Positions 1 to 8,397 of a DNA stretch of 64,000 nucleotides are shown here, in pieces. The position numbers and the translations under genes were made by a program. Position 1 is the stretch's first letter; every line of letters begins with the position of its first letter. The notes under the pieces are model-generated. The model did not search any database and was not told where the DNA came from. It saw nothing but the letters and a program-made list of their open reading frames with translations. The stretch is from Hymenobacter ruricola (GTDB taxonomy: Bacteria; Bacteroidota; Bacteroidia; Cytophagales; Hymenobacteraceae). Location: NCBI RefSeq assembly GCF_015694525.1, contig NZ_JADQDM010000006.1, positions 248,001 to 312,000 on the forward strand. The letters run 5' to 3'.

Positions 1-649
1 GTATCTGCTCGGCCGTGTCGTGCAGAAAGTCGCGCTCGTAGGATTCGCGGTAGTTGCCTTTAGGGCCGTGGAAGCGCATATACACAAAGTCAGCCCCCTC
101 GTTGAGTTGGGCATTTCGGGCGGGGCCTTTGTCGTGCAGCACGAGGCTGGCGCCGTGGTCGTCCAGCATGTCAAACGCATCATCGGTATACCAGCTGGGG
201 TGGCGAAACTCCACCGCTTTGCGCCACTCGTGGGCGGAGTCTGCCGCCACAAGTGCAATTAAGAGGGTATTGACCGCCTTTAGCTGACGAATGGTGTTGC
301 TGGGCGGAAACTGAATGAGCAGGCAGCCCTTTTTGGGGCCCAATTCCCGGGCGGCATCCAGAAAGCGGGCAAGGCCGGAGAGGTCCTCGGCCAGCGTCTT
401 GGTGTGCGTGATATCGCGCCACAGCTTGATGGTAAAGTCAAACGCCGGGCCGGTTTCCGCGGCCCAGGCCGCAAATGTTTTGGGCTGAGGGATGCGGTAG
501 AAGGTGCTGTTAATCTCCACCGAGTTGAACAGCGTGGCATAGTAGGTGAGGCGGCTCGTGGCCTGGTAGGCCTCCGGAAAGGTGGCCTTGGGGCCGGGCA
601 CGACGATGCCGCTGGTGCCAGTGCGCAGGGTGCCAAGGTGGGCCGGCAT
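1..649 (-). CDS. DUF72 domain protein (YecE-like), 3' end cut off by the window
   Basis: The frame is open from an ATG at 649 to the first base of the window, so only about 216 N-terminal residues are visible. Residues 11-14 read GTSG, the usual start of the first strand in DUF72/YecE proteins. Further family features follow: YYATLFNSVEINSTFYRIP, the LIQFPPS segment, VEFRHPSW and FVYMRFHGP. The fold is a TIM-barrel-like domain; the biochemical role of the family is not established. The missing part would carry the C-terminal strands. No partner gene is visible because the downstream side is outside the window. Confidence 0.85.
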   Translation of the reverse strand, partial: MPAHLGTLRTGTSGIVVPGPKATFPEAYQATSRLTYYATLFNSVEINSTFYRIPQPKTFAAWAAETGPAFDFTIKLWRDITHTKTLAEDLSGLARFLDAARELGPKKGCLLIQFPPSNTIRQLKAVNTLLIALVAADSAHEWRKAVEFRHPSWYTDDAFDMLDDHGASLVLHDKGPARNAQLNEGADFVYMRFHGPKGNYRESYERDFLHDTAEQI

Positions 650-776
650 GGGAAAGGGTTATGCGGGAGTTTCGGGGTATAACGGGCCACGCGGCTTCGG
701 CGTTTTACCCCGGCGCCTCTTCGCTGGGTTCCAATATACCGCCTGCTGCCGCGGCCGGGGCAGGCGTTTGGTCCGG

Positions 777-1055
777 TTAAAGCGCTGCCGGCAAATAGGG
801 CCACGTGAAATAGAGCAGCGCCCCTTGCAGCAGCGTTAGCGCCAGCGTAACGCTCCAGAAAGCGGCTTTGCGGTTTTTGTGGTGCAGCAGCAAAATGGCG
901 GCCCACGCGCCAGGGGCAGCGCCGGGTAGCGTAGCGAGGTGCAGCGTTTTTTCGGCAATGCGCCGCTGGCCCCGTTGGGCTTTGCGCTTGTCCAGGGCGA
1001 AGAGCAGGAAACACAGCAGGTTGAAGGCTAACAGGCAGCTAAGGAGGGGTGTCAT
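777..1055 (-). CDS. DUF1294 family small membrane protein
   Basis: This 92-residue protein has two or three hydrophobic segments, with the typical DUF1294 signature between them: DKRKAQ near residues 22-27, RRIAEKTLH near 31-39, a glycine/alanine-rich turn PGAAPGAW and HHKNRKAAFW near 58-67. Length and motif order match the family (about 85-100 residues). It is probably an inner-membrane protein; no function is established for the family. It begins at an ATG and lies 127 nt upstream of the DUF72 gene on the same strand, so co-transcription is possible but not shown. Confidence 0.85.
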   Translation of the reverse strand: MTPLLSCLLAFNLLCFLLFALDKRKAQRGQRRIAEKTLHLATLPGAAPGAWAAILLLHHKNRKAAFWSVTLALTLLQGALLYFTWPYLPAAL

Positions 1056-1232
1056 AGGACGGCGGGCCTTGCGGCTTAACTAGGCGGGGTTTCGGCCGGG
1101 GTGGTCGAGGCCCAGGTCTGAGTTGGTGGGGTGGGTTTGTTACCAAAAGGAGCATTCAGGCAAACCTGAACTCTCGCAATCGGCGGCAAGCGGTCTGGCC
1201 CGCACCGGTTGGCCATTCATGCACGGCAAGCG

Positions 1233-1901
1233 CTACCTGGGCGCCGGCCGTTGCACCGTTGCGGGCACCTCGGCCACACCAATGAGCAGCACTTCGGGGC
1301 GCAGTTGTTGGTCAATCAACTGCTGGTCGCTCACCAGGGTGGGGTCGGTGGCCAGTTCGGGCCGCGGGATAGCGGCCAAATCCTGCAGCCAGCGCGCCCG
1401 TTGCGGCGCCAGTTCCTCGACCAGGGCGGCCAGAAAGCGGGCGTGCTTCGCCGCGAGCGGGGCCAGCCGGGCCATTGCCTGCCGGTGTTCGGCGCCGAGT
1501 TGGGCCAAGGCTTGACGGCCGCTGTCCGTCAAGGGCACCGGGCGGCCGGCGGGCACGGCGTCCTGTAAGGGGGCCGCCCGGCGGCGAATGTCCCGCATCT
1601 GGGCCTGGACCGAGTCCACCAATTCGCGGTCCTGGGCCGAGAGCACGGCCGCCACTTGCTGGCGCAGCCGCTGGAAGGCGGGCGCCACGTGGGCCCGGTG
1701 ATAGGCCGCCCGCCGGGCCTGGGCGGAGGAGGGCGCCGGCGCAGCGGGTGCCGTGGGCAGGACGGGGGGCGTGAACGTGGACGCCCGGCGGTGGGGAGCC
1801 GACGCGCGCGGTGTTTGGGCCCCGGCGTGCCCCGTGGTGAGCAGGGCCGCGAAGCCCAGGCCCAGGCAGTTGAGGGAGAGAAAAAACGGGCGACGGTTCA
1901 C
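1233..1901 (-). CDS. Secreted hypothetical protein, alpha-helical, Spy/CpxP-like in character
   Basis: The 222-residue product starts at GTG (1901) and has a clear signal peptide: Arg-rich start, hydrophobic core FAALLTTG and a cleavage site after HAGA (about residue 28). A Pro/Ala-rich linker follows, then a long helical region rich in Arg, Gln and Ala (about residues 70-190) with repeated heptad-like leucines. The helix-rich mature part with PLTDSGRQALAQLG resembles the LTxxQ helices of periplasmic Spy/CpxP-type proteins, but I see no diagnostic motif. Function unknown. Codon use is strongly GC3-biased in this frame; the overlapping frames are treated as shadows. Confidence 0.6.
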   Translation of the reverse strand: MNRRPFFLSLNCLGLGFAALLTTGHAGAQTPRASAPHRRASTFTPPVLPTAPAAPAPSSAQARRAAYHRAHVAPAFQRLRQQVAAVLSAQDRELVDSVQAQMRDIRRRAAPLQDAVPAGRPVPLTDSGRQALAQLGAEHRQAMARLAPLAAKHARFLAALVEELAPQRARWLQDLAAIPRPELATDPTLVSDQQLIDQQLRPEVLLIGVAEVPATVQRPAPR

Positions 1902-2220
1902 GACAGAGCGAAGGCAGGGCGGCCAGGCCCTTCTGGATAGGTGAGGAATGACGGGAAGACACGGGCGACCGAATGTACTGGATGTTCAGCCAAAGGGCGG
2001 TTTTCTGAAAGGCAAAGCCGTTCAAAGCACTTACCAACGAAGGCCCCCGCTGGGGCATTTGCGATGCGATGCCGATGGGGTCATCATTCATTCAGCGGAG
2101 TATCTTTCAGCCGCCCCGGCCCCACCAGCGGCTGGGGCGGCTGGCTGTCACGGCCCGGCGGAAACCTGGGCCGCGGCGGCGTCCATATTTCCGGCCCATG
2201 AGCCGCCCGCCCGGCCACCG

Positions 2221-2253
2221 AAAAGCCCCGACTCGGCTTGAGTCGGGGCTTTT
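2221..2253 (-). terminator. Rho-independent terminator of the FGE-like gene
   Basis: AAAAGCCCCGACTC pairs perfectly with GAGTCGGGGCTTTT across a 5-nt loop (14-bp stem). It lies 28 nt beyond the stop of the minus-strand gene at 2282. Flanking A and T runs let it act in either direction. Confidence 0.85.
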
Positions 2254-2281
2254 TAGTTTCCATCCTGGCACCAGTCGGGGG

Positions 2282-3937
2282 CTACGGCTGGCGCACCCCG
2301 CGGCAGCCGTAGCCTTTGGCATTAGCCCGGGTGGTGGGGTAGTTGGGGTCTTGCAACGCCGAAGTAATGGCGGCCGTGTAGTCTTCCACGAAGCTCCCGC
2401 CCTTCATGCCAATGCCGACGGTGTAGTCTTTGAGCACTTCGCCGGCAGCGTTGGCCGTGTTTTCGGTGTTTTTCACCCCCGGCCAGCTGTTCTGGTTGGC
2501 GCGGCCTTCGGTGACGGACAAGATGCCGTCGCCCACGTTGCCTTTGAAGCTGCGGCCGGCGGCGTTGGCGGTGGTCACGCAGGGCTCCCAGAGGTTGCCG
2601 CTCAGGTCCATTACGCCGTAGTAGCTGCCGCCGGAGAGCTTGCGGTCGGAAGTGGCATCGGCGGCGTAGCCGCTGCGCAGCGGCGCGTCGATGGTGCCGT
2701 CGGAGGTGTTGATGTAGTTGGTAGAGAGTGAAGTGCGGACCTGTTTTTCGGCGCTGGTGTTGGCGTTGGCAAGGCCGCCGGTGGGCGGGATGATGTAGGT
2801 GCCGGTGGCAAAGCGCGGGTACGGCTGGGGCTCGGGCCCGTTGGCGGCTTTCTCGTACTCCAGCTCGGTCATCGGGCGCAGGCAGGCCCAGTCCAGGAAC
2901 GCGGCGGCGTCGCTCCAGAGCAGGGAGCCGCAGGCCGTCCATTCGCCGTCGGCGGCTTCGTTGTAGGTGCCGTTGTTGTTGGCATCGGCGCCCACGTAGC
3001 CGGTGGTCATGCTGCTGCTGCGCACTTCCAGGTTGTTGCGCACGCCGGTGAGGAAGAGCTTGGTGCCCGCGGTGGCGTGGTTGGCCGTGGTGAGGTCGGA
3101 GCGCTCGGGCAGGAAGTCGGAGTTGTTGTAGCTGATGGAGTTCAGAAAATCGCGGTAGCCGGCCTGCGACAGTTCGTACTTCATCATATAGTAAGCGTTG
3201 TAGCCAGTGGGAAAGCTGGAATTGATAGTGCCGGTGCCGCGGGGGTCCCAGAGCTGGCCCGCGCCGTTGCCCATGGTGGGCGGGAAGGCGCTGGTGATTT
3301 GCAGAGGCGCCAGGCTGCTGCCGTCACCGTAGTTATCGGCCCCGACTACGTTGTTGTAGCCGGCCCAGAAGGGCCCCTGCGGAATATAAACCATTTCCAG
3401 GGCAAACACTTTCACGTCAAAAGAGCCCGCCTTCTGGTCGACGCCGATGCTGAGGGCCGTGCCGTCGTTGTCGACCGTGCGCAGGCGGTAGTACACGTAG
3501 GCGCTGCCCGCGGGCAGCAGCTGGGCCACGTTGGCGTCGGGGTATTCGTAGCTGCGGGGGCTGCTGCTGTGGCCGGCCGCGGCAATGCGCTGAATCTTGG
3601 CGAAGGTGCGGCTGTCGAAGCTGCGTTCCAGTTCGAAGTGCAAGGCGTTGGTTTCGGTGGCGGTTTTCCAAAACAGCAGGGCGGCGCGCTGCTGCCAGCG
3701 CCCGCCGAATTCGGTGAGCGTGACGGGCAGCGGCGTGGTGGGCTCGCCTTTCCGGGCCATGGCCCAGCCGTCGTCGTCGCCGCCCAGGAAGATGTTGCGG
3801 CCGAAGGGCCGGTTGCTGGCCTGGCCCACGTGGGTGCCGTCGTCGATGCCGCCTTTGAACTGGGCCCTGGCGGCCAGCGGGGCCAGGAGCATCAGGCAGC
3901 CGGCCACCGTTATTCTGAGCATACTGAATGAAATCAT
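2282..3937 (-). CDS. Secreted SUMF1/FGE-sulfatase-domain protein
   Basis: The 551-residue product has a signal peptide ending at ARA-Q (about residue 25). It then has a roughly 150-residue region typical of Bacteroidota surface proteins (PLPVTLTEFGGRW, ALHFELERSFDSRTF). From about residue 180 a formylglycine-generating-enzyme-type domain follows: EMVYIPQGPFWAGY, YYMMKYELSQAGYRDFLN, RPMTELEYEKAANGP, MDLSGNLWEP, GMKGGSF and CRGVRQP at the end. True FGE oxidises a sulfatase cysteine and needs two C-terminal cysteines; here only one Cys is near the C-terminus, so a non-catalytic role, as in GldJ/GldK-like proteins, is more likely. The upstream linker resembles the stalk before a sorting domain, but no type IX CTD is present. 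Confidence 0.85.
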   Translation of the reverse strand: MISFSMLRITVAGCLMLLAPLAARAQFKGGIDDGTHVGQASNRPFGRNIFLGGDDDGWAMARKGEPTTPLPVTLTEFGGRWQQRAALLFWKTATETNALHFELERSFDSRTFAKIQRIAAAGHSSSPRSYEYPDANVAQLLPAGSAYVYYRLRTVDNDGTALSIGVDQKAGSFDVKVFALEMVYIPQGPFWAGYNNVVGADNYGDGSSLAPLQITSAFPPTMGNGAGQLWDPRGTGTINSSFPTGYNAYYMMKYELSQAGYRDFLNSISYNNSDFLPERSDLTTANHATAGTKLFLTGVRNNLEVRSSSMTTGYVGADANNNGTYNEAADGEWTACGSLLWSDAAAFLDWACLRPMTELEYEKAANGPEPQPYPRFATGTYIIPPTGGLANANTSAEKQVRTSLSTNYINTSDGTIDAPLRSGYAADATSDRKLSGGSYYGVMDLSGNLWEPCVTTANAAGRSFKGNVGDGILSVTEGRANQNSWPGVKNTENTANAAGEVLKDYTVGIGMKGGSFVEDYTAAITSALQDPNYPTTRANAKGYGCRGVRQP

Positions 3938-4244
3938 AGCCCGGGGAGACGTTTAGGAAAGAAGCCAATTGCAAGATGCCGCCAATGCACAACCTATTTC
4001 GTTTCAATAGCTTGCGTCGCAACACTCGCTCGGCTAGCCCCGGCTCCACTGGAAGTCCCGAGGCTACAGCCCGCATAACCAAAGTTAAAGACGAATATTT
4101 AACTTTCACTATTTATTACTAAAAAGGCACGTGCCGGGCAAGCAGCCCGGGGGGCTGGGCCCGGAGGAGCCTCTTCAATGGCCGGCACACGGTGCCTTAA
4201 GTTGCCGGGCAGTTTCTCCTGCATCGGCCGGGGCCCTGGTGCTG
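3938..4244. other. Intergenic region without recognised gene
   Basis: About 310 bp between two minus-strand genes. The part near 4090-4125 is AT-rich and probably holds the promoter of the FGE-like gene. I see no small ORF with coding-like codon use, no RNA gene and no repeat. Confidence 0.5.
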
Positions 4245-4278
4245 AAAAGCCCCGGCTGCGGGCGCAGTCGGGGCTTTT
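4245..4278 (-). terminator. Terminator of the DUF1579-like gene
   Basis: AAAAGCCCCGGCTGCG and CGCAGTCGGGGCTTTT form a long GC-rich stem (one mismatch or bulge) with a very short loop, 34 nt beyond the stop at 4313. The A/T runs at both ends fit intrinsic termination. Confidence 0.8.
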
Positions 4279-4312
4279 CGGGCGGGTTGGCAGGGTTGCG
4301 GGGGCGCTCCGG

Positions 4313-4903
4313 TTAGCGGTTGCGGGTCCACTTCACGTTCAGGATTTTGAATTCCTGGTTGGTTTTCGCGTCGAGGCGGTAGATTTCCAGCAGCTCGGTG
4401 TTCTCGTCGACGAAGGTGTAGACTTCCTTCATGTCGGTATACTGGCCCGCGCCGTTGCGCTGCTGGTAGCGCATGGTCGTCGATTTGGTGGCCGGGTCGT
4501 AGGGGCCTTCCATGGCCACGCCGTTGCCGCCGTCCTGAATCATGGCGCGGGTGAATATCTTCTTTTTGGCGTCGTAGCCCGTCACCCGCACCCCGCGGAT
4601 TTGCTGGCCGTTGATGTTGTACACGACTTCGGAGAGCTGAAAGAGGTCGCCCATCACCATGCGGTTGGTGAGCGACGACGTGCTGGTGAGGGGCGAGGCG
4701 GTGGGCGAAAACGTCATGGTGGCCTGCCCCGTCCAGGTACCGCTGGCCCGCGCCAGCAGCTGGTGAAACTCGTCGGCGGCGGGGGCGGGCGCCTTGGCCG
4801 CCGGGGCCGCCACCGGGGGGCTGGGCAGCGCGGCCAGCGTTTGGGCCAGGCCCGCGTGAGAAATTGCCCAGCTGCTGAGCACGGCGAGAAGAATCGTTTT
4901 CAT
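4313..4903 (-). CDS. Secreted DUF1579-like protein
   Basis: The 196-residue product has a signal peptide (MKTILLAVLSSWAISHAGLA-Q). A Pro/Ala linker then leads into a lipocalin-like beta domain: FHQLLARASGTWTGQATM, then RMVMGDLFQLSE, GYDAKKKIFTRAMIQDGG and YTFVDENTELLEIYRL. The initial GxW strand and the later GYD strand are what is expected for DUF1579 proteins, periplasmic or secreted beta barrels of unknown ligand. Single gene with its own terminator. Assignment to DUF1579 is by motif pattern only. Confidence 0.75.
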   Translation of the reverse strand: MKTILLAVLSSWAISHAGLAQTLAALPSPPVAAPAAKAPAPAADEFHQLLARASGTWTGQATMTFSPTASPLTSTSSLTNRMVMGDLFQLSEVVYNINGQQIRGVRVTGYDAKKKIFTRAMIQDGGNGVAMEGPYDPATKSTTMRYQQRNGAGQYTDMKEVYTFVDENTELLEIYRLDAKTNQEFKILNVKWTRNR

Positions 4904-5209
4904 GGAGCGAAGCTAAAACTGGTGGAACAGTGGAAAAGAAGAAAACGTGGCCGCGGCACAAGCCGCACCCACCGCCCCAAATATAAGCCTCCTGCTATAT
5001 CCAGTCATGACTTTCCGGGGCCTGACGTTTTCATTGCGCCGCCCAGAGGCAGCGAAAACACCGCGCTAAAAAAAGTGACGTTTTGGGAACGAAAAATATA
5101 TTTTCCGCAACCCCGGCCGTGAGCGGCATCTTGGTATAGTTATGACAATAGGGCCGGCAACCCGCCTCCCAAGGCACTTCTTTCCACGCTTTTTTCCCGC
5201 TTTTATGCC
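4904..5209. other. Divergent intergenic region
   Basis: About 306 bp separate two divergently oriented genes. It is the most AT-rich stretch nearby (around 5060-5110 and 5135-5150) and likely contains both promoters, but no clear TAnnTTTG element is visible. No RNA gene or repeat seen. Confidence 0.45.
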
Positions 5210-5527
5210 ATGTGCCCTCCCCTCTCGTGCTGCCACCAGCGGCTAACCCAGCCGCTGCCCACGCAAGTTTATTATTTGGTGCGCCTGCTGCTCACCCACA
5301 ACTGCGACGAGCTGCTGGCCGACCAGCAGGAGCCCGTGCAACAGCGCCTGGAGCAACTCTGGGACCGGGTGCAGCACTCGGTGCAGTGCCGCTGCCGGGT
5401 GTCGCTGGCCCGGGCCATTGAGCTCACCGAATGCCTCGTGGCGTGCCTGCTGCGCGAAGACTGCTGCCGCCGCTCGCTGCGCCGGGCCGTGTCGTTGCGC
5501 GAGGCGCTGGGGCCGGTGCTGGATTAG
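5210..5527 (+). CDS. Cysteine-rich hypothetical protein
   Basis: This 105-residue ORF has strongly GC-biased third positions and a helix-rich sequence (VYYLVRLLLTHNCDELL, EQLWDRVQHSVQCRCRVSLARAIELTECLVACLLRED), which favours real coding. It has nine to ten cysteines, several paired (SCC, CRC, DCC), so it could bind metal or form disulfides, though it has no signal peptide. I do not recognise a family. The overlapping minus-strand frame has no better features. Start chosen at the first ATG of this frame. Confidence 0.55.
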   Translation: MCPPLSCCHQRLTQPLPTQVYYLVRLLLTHNCDELLADQQEPVQQRLEQLWDRVQHSVQCRCRVSLARAIELTECLVACLLREDCCRRSLRRAVSLREALGPVLD

Positions 5528-5689
5528 GAACAACTAGTACGGGTCATTATTGAGCCACGCTTACTTACGCATTCCGGCCCCGGCGGCCGGCGGGGGCGCG
5601 AGCTGTAGCGGCGGGGCAGCAGCGCCTATTTATCTTTCGGGATTGAATGGGCGCCTTGTCCACCGCCTCCACTTTTTCTGCCTCCCGCC

Positions 5690-5848
5690 TTGCGCCCGCC
5701 CGCCGACCCTGCCCGCATCAACGTCCAGTCTTCCATCGACGTGAACTACTGGTGCCAAACCCTGAACTGCACCGAAACCCGGCTGCGCAACGCCGTGCTG
5801 GCCGTGGGCCCGCTCGTGGCCGATGTGCGGGCCTACCTCAACCGCTGA
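5690..5848 (+). CDS. Small DUF3606 protein with probable TTG start
   Basis: This frame is open from 5609 to the TGA at 5846-5848 but has no ATG. It encodes ARINVQSSIDVNYWCQ, then TETRLRNAVLAVGPLVADV and a terminal RAYLNR, which is the DUF3606 pattern (IN-x5-E/D-V-x-YW, AVxxVG, VxxYL) of small 55-60 residue proteins. A TTG at 5690 gives 52 residues, close to family length. Function of the family is unknown. Either a non-ATG start is used or the start was lost or moved by a frameshift, because an ATG lies in the next frame at 5647. Confidence 0.6.
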   Translation: MRPPADPARINVQSSIDVNYWCQTLNCTETRLRNAVLAVGPLVADVRAYLNR

Positions 5849-5907
5849 GAAAACCCGGGCACCGGCTGCCGGCGCGAGGCCATCATCGACCCTCTTCCCT
5901 TCTTTCT

Positions 5908-6642
5908 ATGTTTCGACGGTTTACTTCTACGCTGGTATTCGCGGGTGGCCTGTTGCTGTGCGCCCCGGTGGTCCGCGCCCAGCACTCGCTCGCCATTGGC
6001 CCGCGCCTGGGGCTGAACCTGGCCACCTACCACTACCCGGAAAAGACGCCGGTAGGCACGCCGGGCTACCGCGCGGGCCTGGAGGCGGGGGTGGCCGGCG
6101 CCTGGGGCCGGGGCCACTTCGCGGTGCAGGCGGCCGCGCTTTATTCCCAAAAAGGCTTTGCGCAGCACTACACCGTCGAACTCCGCACGGCCCCAAATCT
6201 TCCGGGCATTCCCGCCGAGGTGGAAACCAGCAACCGGCTCGATTACCTGACCGTGCCCTTGTCCGTGGCCTTCACCCAAGGCAATGATGGCCAGGGGGCG
6301 CAGGTGTTTGCCGGGCCTTACGTGGGCCTGCTGCTGGGCGGGCGCTACGAAACCAAAGCCGTGCCCCAGAGTGGGGCCCCGACTTCCGACAGCGGCTCCA
6401 TTACGCCCACCGGCAACGAGGTCCCTGACCTGGACCGCGGCTACACCCGGCGCTTCGATGCCGGGCTGCAGGCGGGCGTGGGCTACCGCTACCGCGCCTG
6501 GATGCTCCAGCTGGCCTACAGCGTGGGCCTGCGCAACCTGTCGCCCAGCTACCACTACAACGGCGTTCCCGTCAGCACGCCGGCCTATTACAACCGGGCC
6601 TTTCAAGGCTCCCTCACCTACTTGTTTGGCCCGGCGCAATAG
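5908..6642 (+). CDS. Outer-membrane beta-barrel protein (PorT-like)
   Basis: The 244-residue product starts at the ATG at 5908, followed by a signal peptide MFRRFTSTLVFAGGLLLCAP ending before AQHS. The mature part shows regular alternating strands typical of an 8-stranded barrel (IGPRLGLNLATY, GYRAGLEAGVAGAW, HFAVQAAALYSQKGF, DYLTVPLSVAF, VFAGPYVGLLLGG, RFDAGLQAGVGYRY, MLQLAYSVGLRNL) and ends in FQGSLTYLFGPAQ. This is the usual pattern of PorT-family outer-membrane proteins. The frame is open upstream to 5647 but that extension is not protein-like and overlaps the DUF3606 gene. Confidence 0.85.
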   Translation: MFRRFTSTLVFAGGLLLCAPVVRAQHSLAIGPRLGLNLATYHYPEKTPVGTPGYRAGLEAGVAGAWGRGHFAVQAAALYSQKGFAQHYTVELRTAPNLPGIPAEVETSNRLDYLTVPLSVAFTQGNDGQGAQVFAGPYVGLLLGGRYETKAVPQSGAPTSDSGSITPTGNEVPDLDRGYTRRFDAGLQAGVGYRYRAWMLQLAYSVGLRNLSPSYHYNGVPVSTPAYYNRAFQGSLTYLFGPAQ

Positions 6643-6724
6643 CCTGGTTCAAGCATCAGCGCCGGGCTAGGCGGGAGTGGCTTCTGGGCCAGCCGGCTGC
6701 TCATCTTCCCCTCCTACCCACCCG

Positions 6725-6958
6725 ATGGAGCCCGACAAAGAAGAATTCCCCGGAGAGCACCGCCTGGTAAGAAGAGTCTTGATAGCCGTGGCTATTCTGC
6801 TGCCCGGCCTGATATTTTTTCGGATGTTCGGGCTTTTTGGAGCCTTCATTTTGGCAGAATTTATTCTCAGCCATGCCGTGGCGCTGGGCGCCGGCATTTT
6901 GGGTCTGGTTCTGCTCTATGTGCTTGTCCGAAATGCGCTAGACAAAAGAAAGGGGTAA
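6725..6958 (+). CDS. Small two-TM hypothetical membrane protein
   Basis: The ATG at 6725 gives a 77-residue protein. It has a charged N-terminus (MEPDKEEFPGEHRLVRR), two strongly hydrophobic helices (VLIAVAILLPGLIFFRMFG; ILSHAVALGAGILGLVLLY) and a basic tail NALDKRKG, implying a small inner-membrane hairpin with both ends in the cytoplasm. The longer reading from 6677 adds a Pro/Ser-rich segment that looks untranslated. No family recognised. Confidence 0.6.
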   Translation: MEPDKEEFPGEHRLVRRVLIAVAILLPGLIFFRMFGLFGAFILAEFILSHAVALGAGILGLVLLYVLVRNALDKRKG

Positions 6959-7022
6959 GCATATAGACGTGAAAGCCGGCCTCAAAAAAGCAAGCCGGAA
7001 AATGCAGCGATGCTACCGCAGG

Positions 7023-7054
7023 TTGGCAGCGCCAGCCATTCCCCCCGACCTTTG
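7023..7054 (+). promoter_or_regulatory. Bacteroidota-type promoter of the MFS gene
   Basis: TTG (7023-7025), 21 nt, then GACCTTTG (7047-7054), one mismatch from TAnnTTTG. The ATG follows 9 nt after the element, so the mRNA leader would be only a few nucleotides long. Confidence 0.5.
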
Positions 7055-7063
7055 CGGCTTCTT

Positions 7064-8302
7064 ATGGCCGCTTCCTCTTCCCGCACCTACACGCTCGGCT
7101 TCTGGCTGATGTGTTTGTCGTCCTTCCTGTTTTTTGCCAGCTTCAACCTGCTGCTGCCCGAGCTGCCCGAGCACCTCTCGCGGCTGGGCGGGGCCGAGTA
7201 CAAGGGCTTCATCATTTCGCTGTTTACGCTCACGGCGGCCATTTCACGGCCGTTTTCGGGCAAGCTGGCCGACACCGTGGGGCGCATCCCCGTGATGGTG
7301 TTTGGCTCGCTGGTGTGCTTTGTGTGCGGGTTTTTCTACCCCTGGGCCCTCACCGTGTCGGGGTTTCTCACGCTGCGGCTGCTGCACGGGTTTAGCACCG
7401 GCTTTAAGCCCACGGGCACGGCCGCCTACGTGGCCGACATCGTGCCCGTGGCCCGGCGCGGCGAGGCCATGGGCCTGCTGGGCGTGACTGGCGCGCTGGG
7501 CATGGCCTTCGGGCCGGCCTTCGGCTCGTGGGTGGCCACGCACCACTCGCTCAACGCCATGTTTTACTGCTCCAGCGGGGCGGCCCTGCTCTCGGTGCTG
7601 GTGCAGGGCACCCTGACGGAAACCCTGCCGCAGGCCCAACGGCGGCGCTTCAGCCCGGCCTTGCTGAAGTTGAACTGGCGCACCGAAGTGCTGGAGCCGC
7701 GCGTGCTGGCCCCGGCGCTGGTCACGGCGCTGTGTTTGTTTCCCTACGGCGCGGTGCTGACGGTGATACCCGACCAAAGCCGGCTGCTGGGGCTGGTGGG
7801 CTCCACCAAGGGGCTGTTCTACATCTGCTACACGGCCGCCTCGCTGGCGGTGCGGCTGGTGGCGGGCAAGTCGTCGGACACTTACGGTCGGGTGCCGGTG
7901 CTGCGCTGGTCGGCGGGCCTGCTGGCGGCGGGGCTGGGGCTGCTGGTGTGGTCGCCGTCGGTGCCCGTGTTTCTGGCCGGGGCGGTGGTGTTTGGGCTGG
8001 GCACGGGCCTGAACTCGCCCACGCTCTACGCCTGGACCATCGACCTGAGCCACCCCGAGCACCGCGGCCGGGGCGTGGCCACCATGTACATCGCCCTCGA
8101 AATCGGCATCGGGCTGGGCGCGCTGCTGGCGGGCTGGATATTTGCCAACCAGCCCGGCCGCCTGCCCTACGTGCACGGCCTGAGCCTGCTGTGCGTGCTG
8201 GCGGCCGTGGCTTACCTGCTGCGCATCCAGGACACCGGGCCGGTGGCGACGCCGGGCTACTCGGAACCCAGCCCCGAGCCATCGCCCGAAGAAGTAGTGT
8301 AA
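7064..8302 (+). CDS. MFS transporter
   Basis: A 412-residue integral membrane protein with about 12 hydrophobic segments. The MFS motif A region appears after TM2 as GKLADTVGRIPVM, and its counterpart in the second half as GKSSDTYGRVPVLRW, which indicates the duplicated six-helix architecture. The GFSTGFKPTGTAAYVADIVP segment fits TM4. Substrate cannot be inferred; drug/sugar efflux-type carriers share this pattern. Start at ATG 7064 (MAASSSRTYTLGFW) because it directly precedes TM1 and sits behind a promoter-like element; 7010 would add a non-conserved stretch. Confidence 0.9.
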   Translation: MAASSSRTYTLGFWLMCLSSFLFFASFNLLLPELPEHLSRLGGAEYKGFIISLFTLTAAISRPFSGKLADTVGRIPVMVFGSLVCFVCGFFYPWALTVSGFLTLRLLHGFSTGFKPTGTAAYVADIVPVARRGEAMGLLGVTGALGMAFGPAFGSWVATHHSLNAMFYCSSGAALLSVLVQGTLTETLPQAQRRRFSPALLKLNWRTEVLEPRVLAPALVTALCLFPYGAVLTVIPDQSRLLGLVGSTKGLFYICYTAASLAVRLVAGKSSDTYGRVPVLRWSAGLLAAGLGLLVWSPSVPVFLAGAVVFGLGTGLNSPTLYAWTIDLSHPEHRGRGVATMYIALEIGIGLGALLAGWIFANQPGRLPYVHGLSLLCVLAAVAYLLRIQDTGPVATPGYSEPSPEPSPEEVV

Positions 8303-8397
8303 GGGGCGGAAAAAGAAAGATGAACAGCCGATGAAAACCCGATAGATTCAACTATTTTTAGGTTTTCAAATACTGTTTACTCCTTTCCTTTTTATTG

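Noticed and set aside
5647..5907. N-terminal extension of the barrel gene from ATG 5647
   Set aside because: The extension overlaps the DUF3606 reading frame and is not protein-like; the signal peptide begins at 5908.
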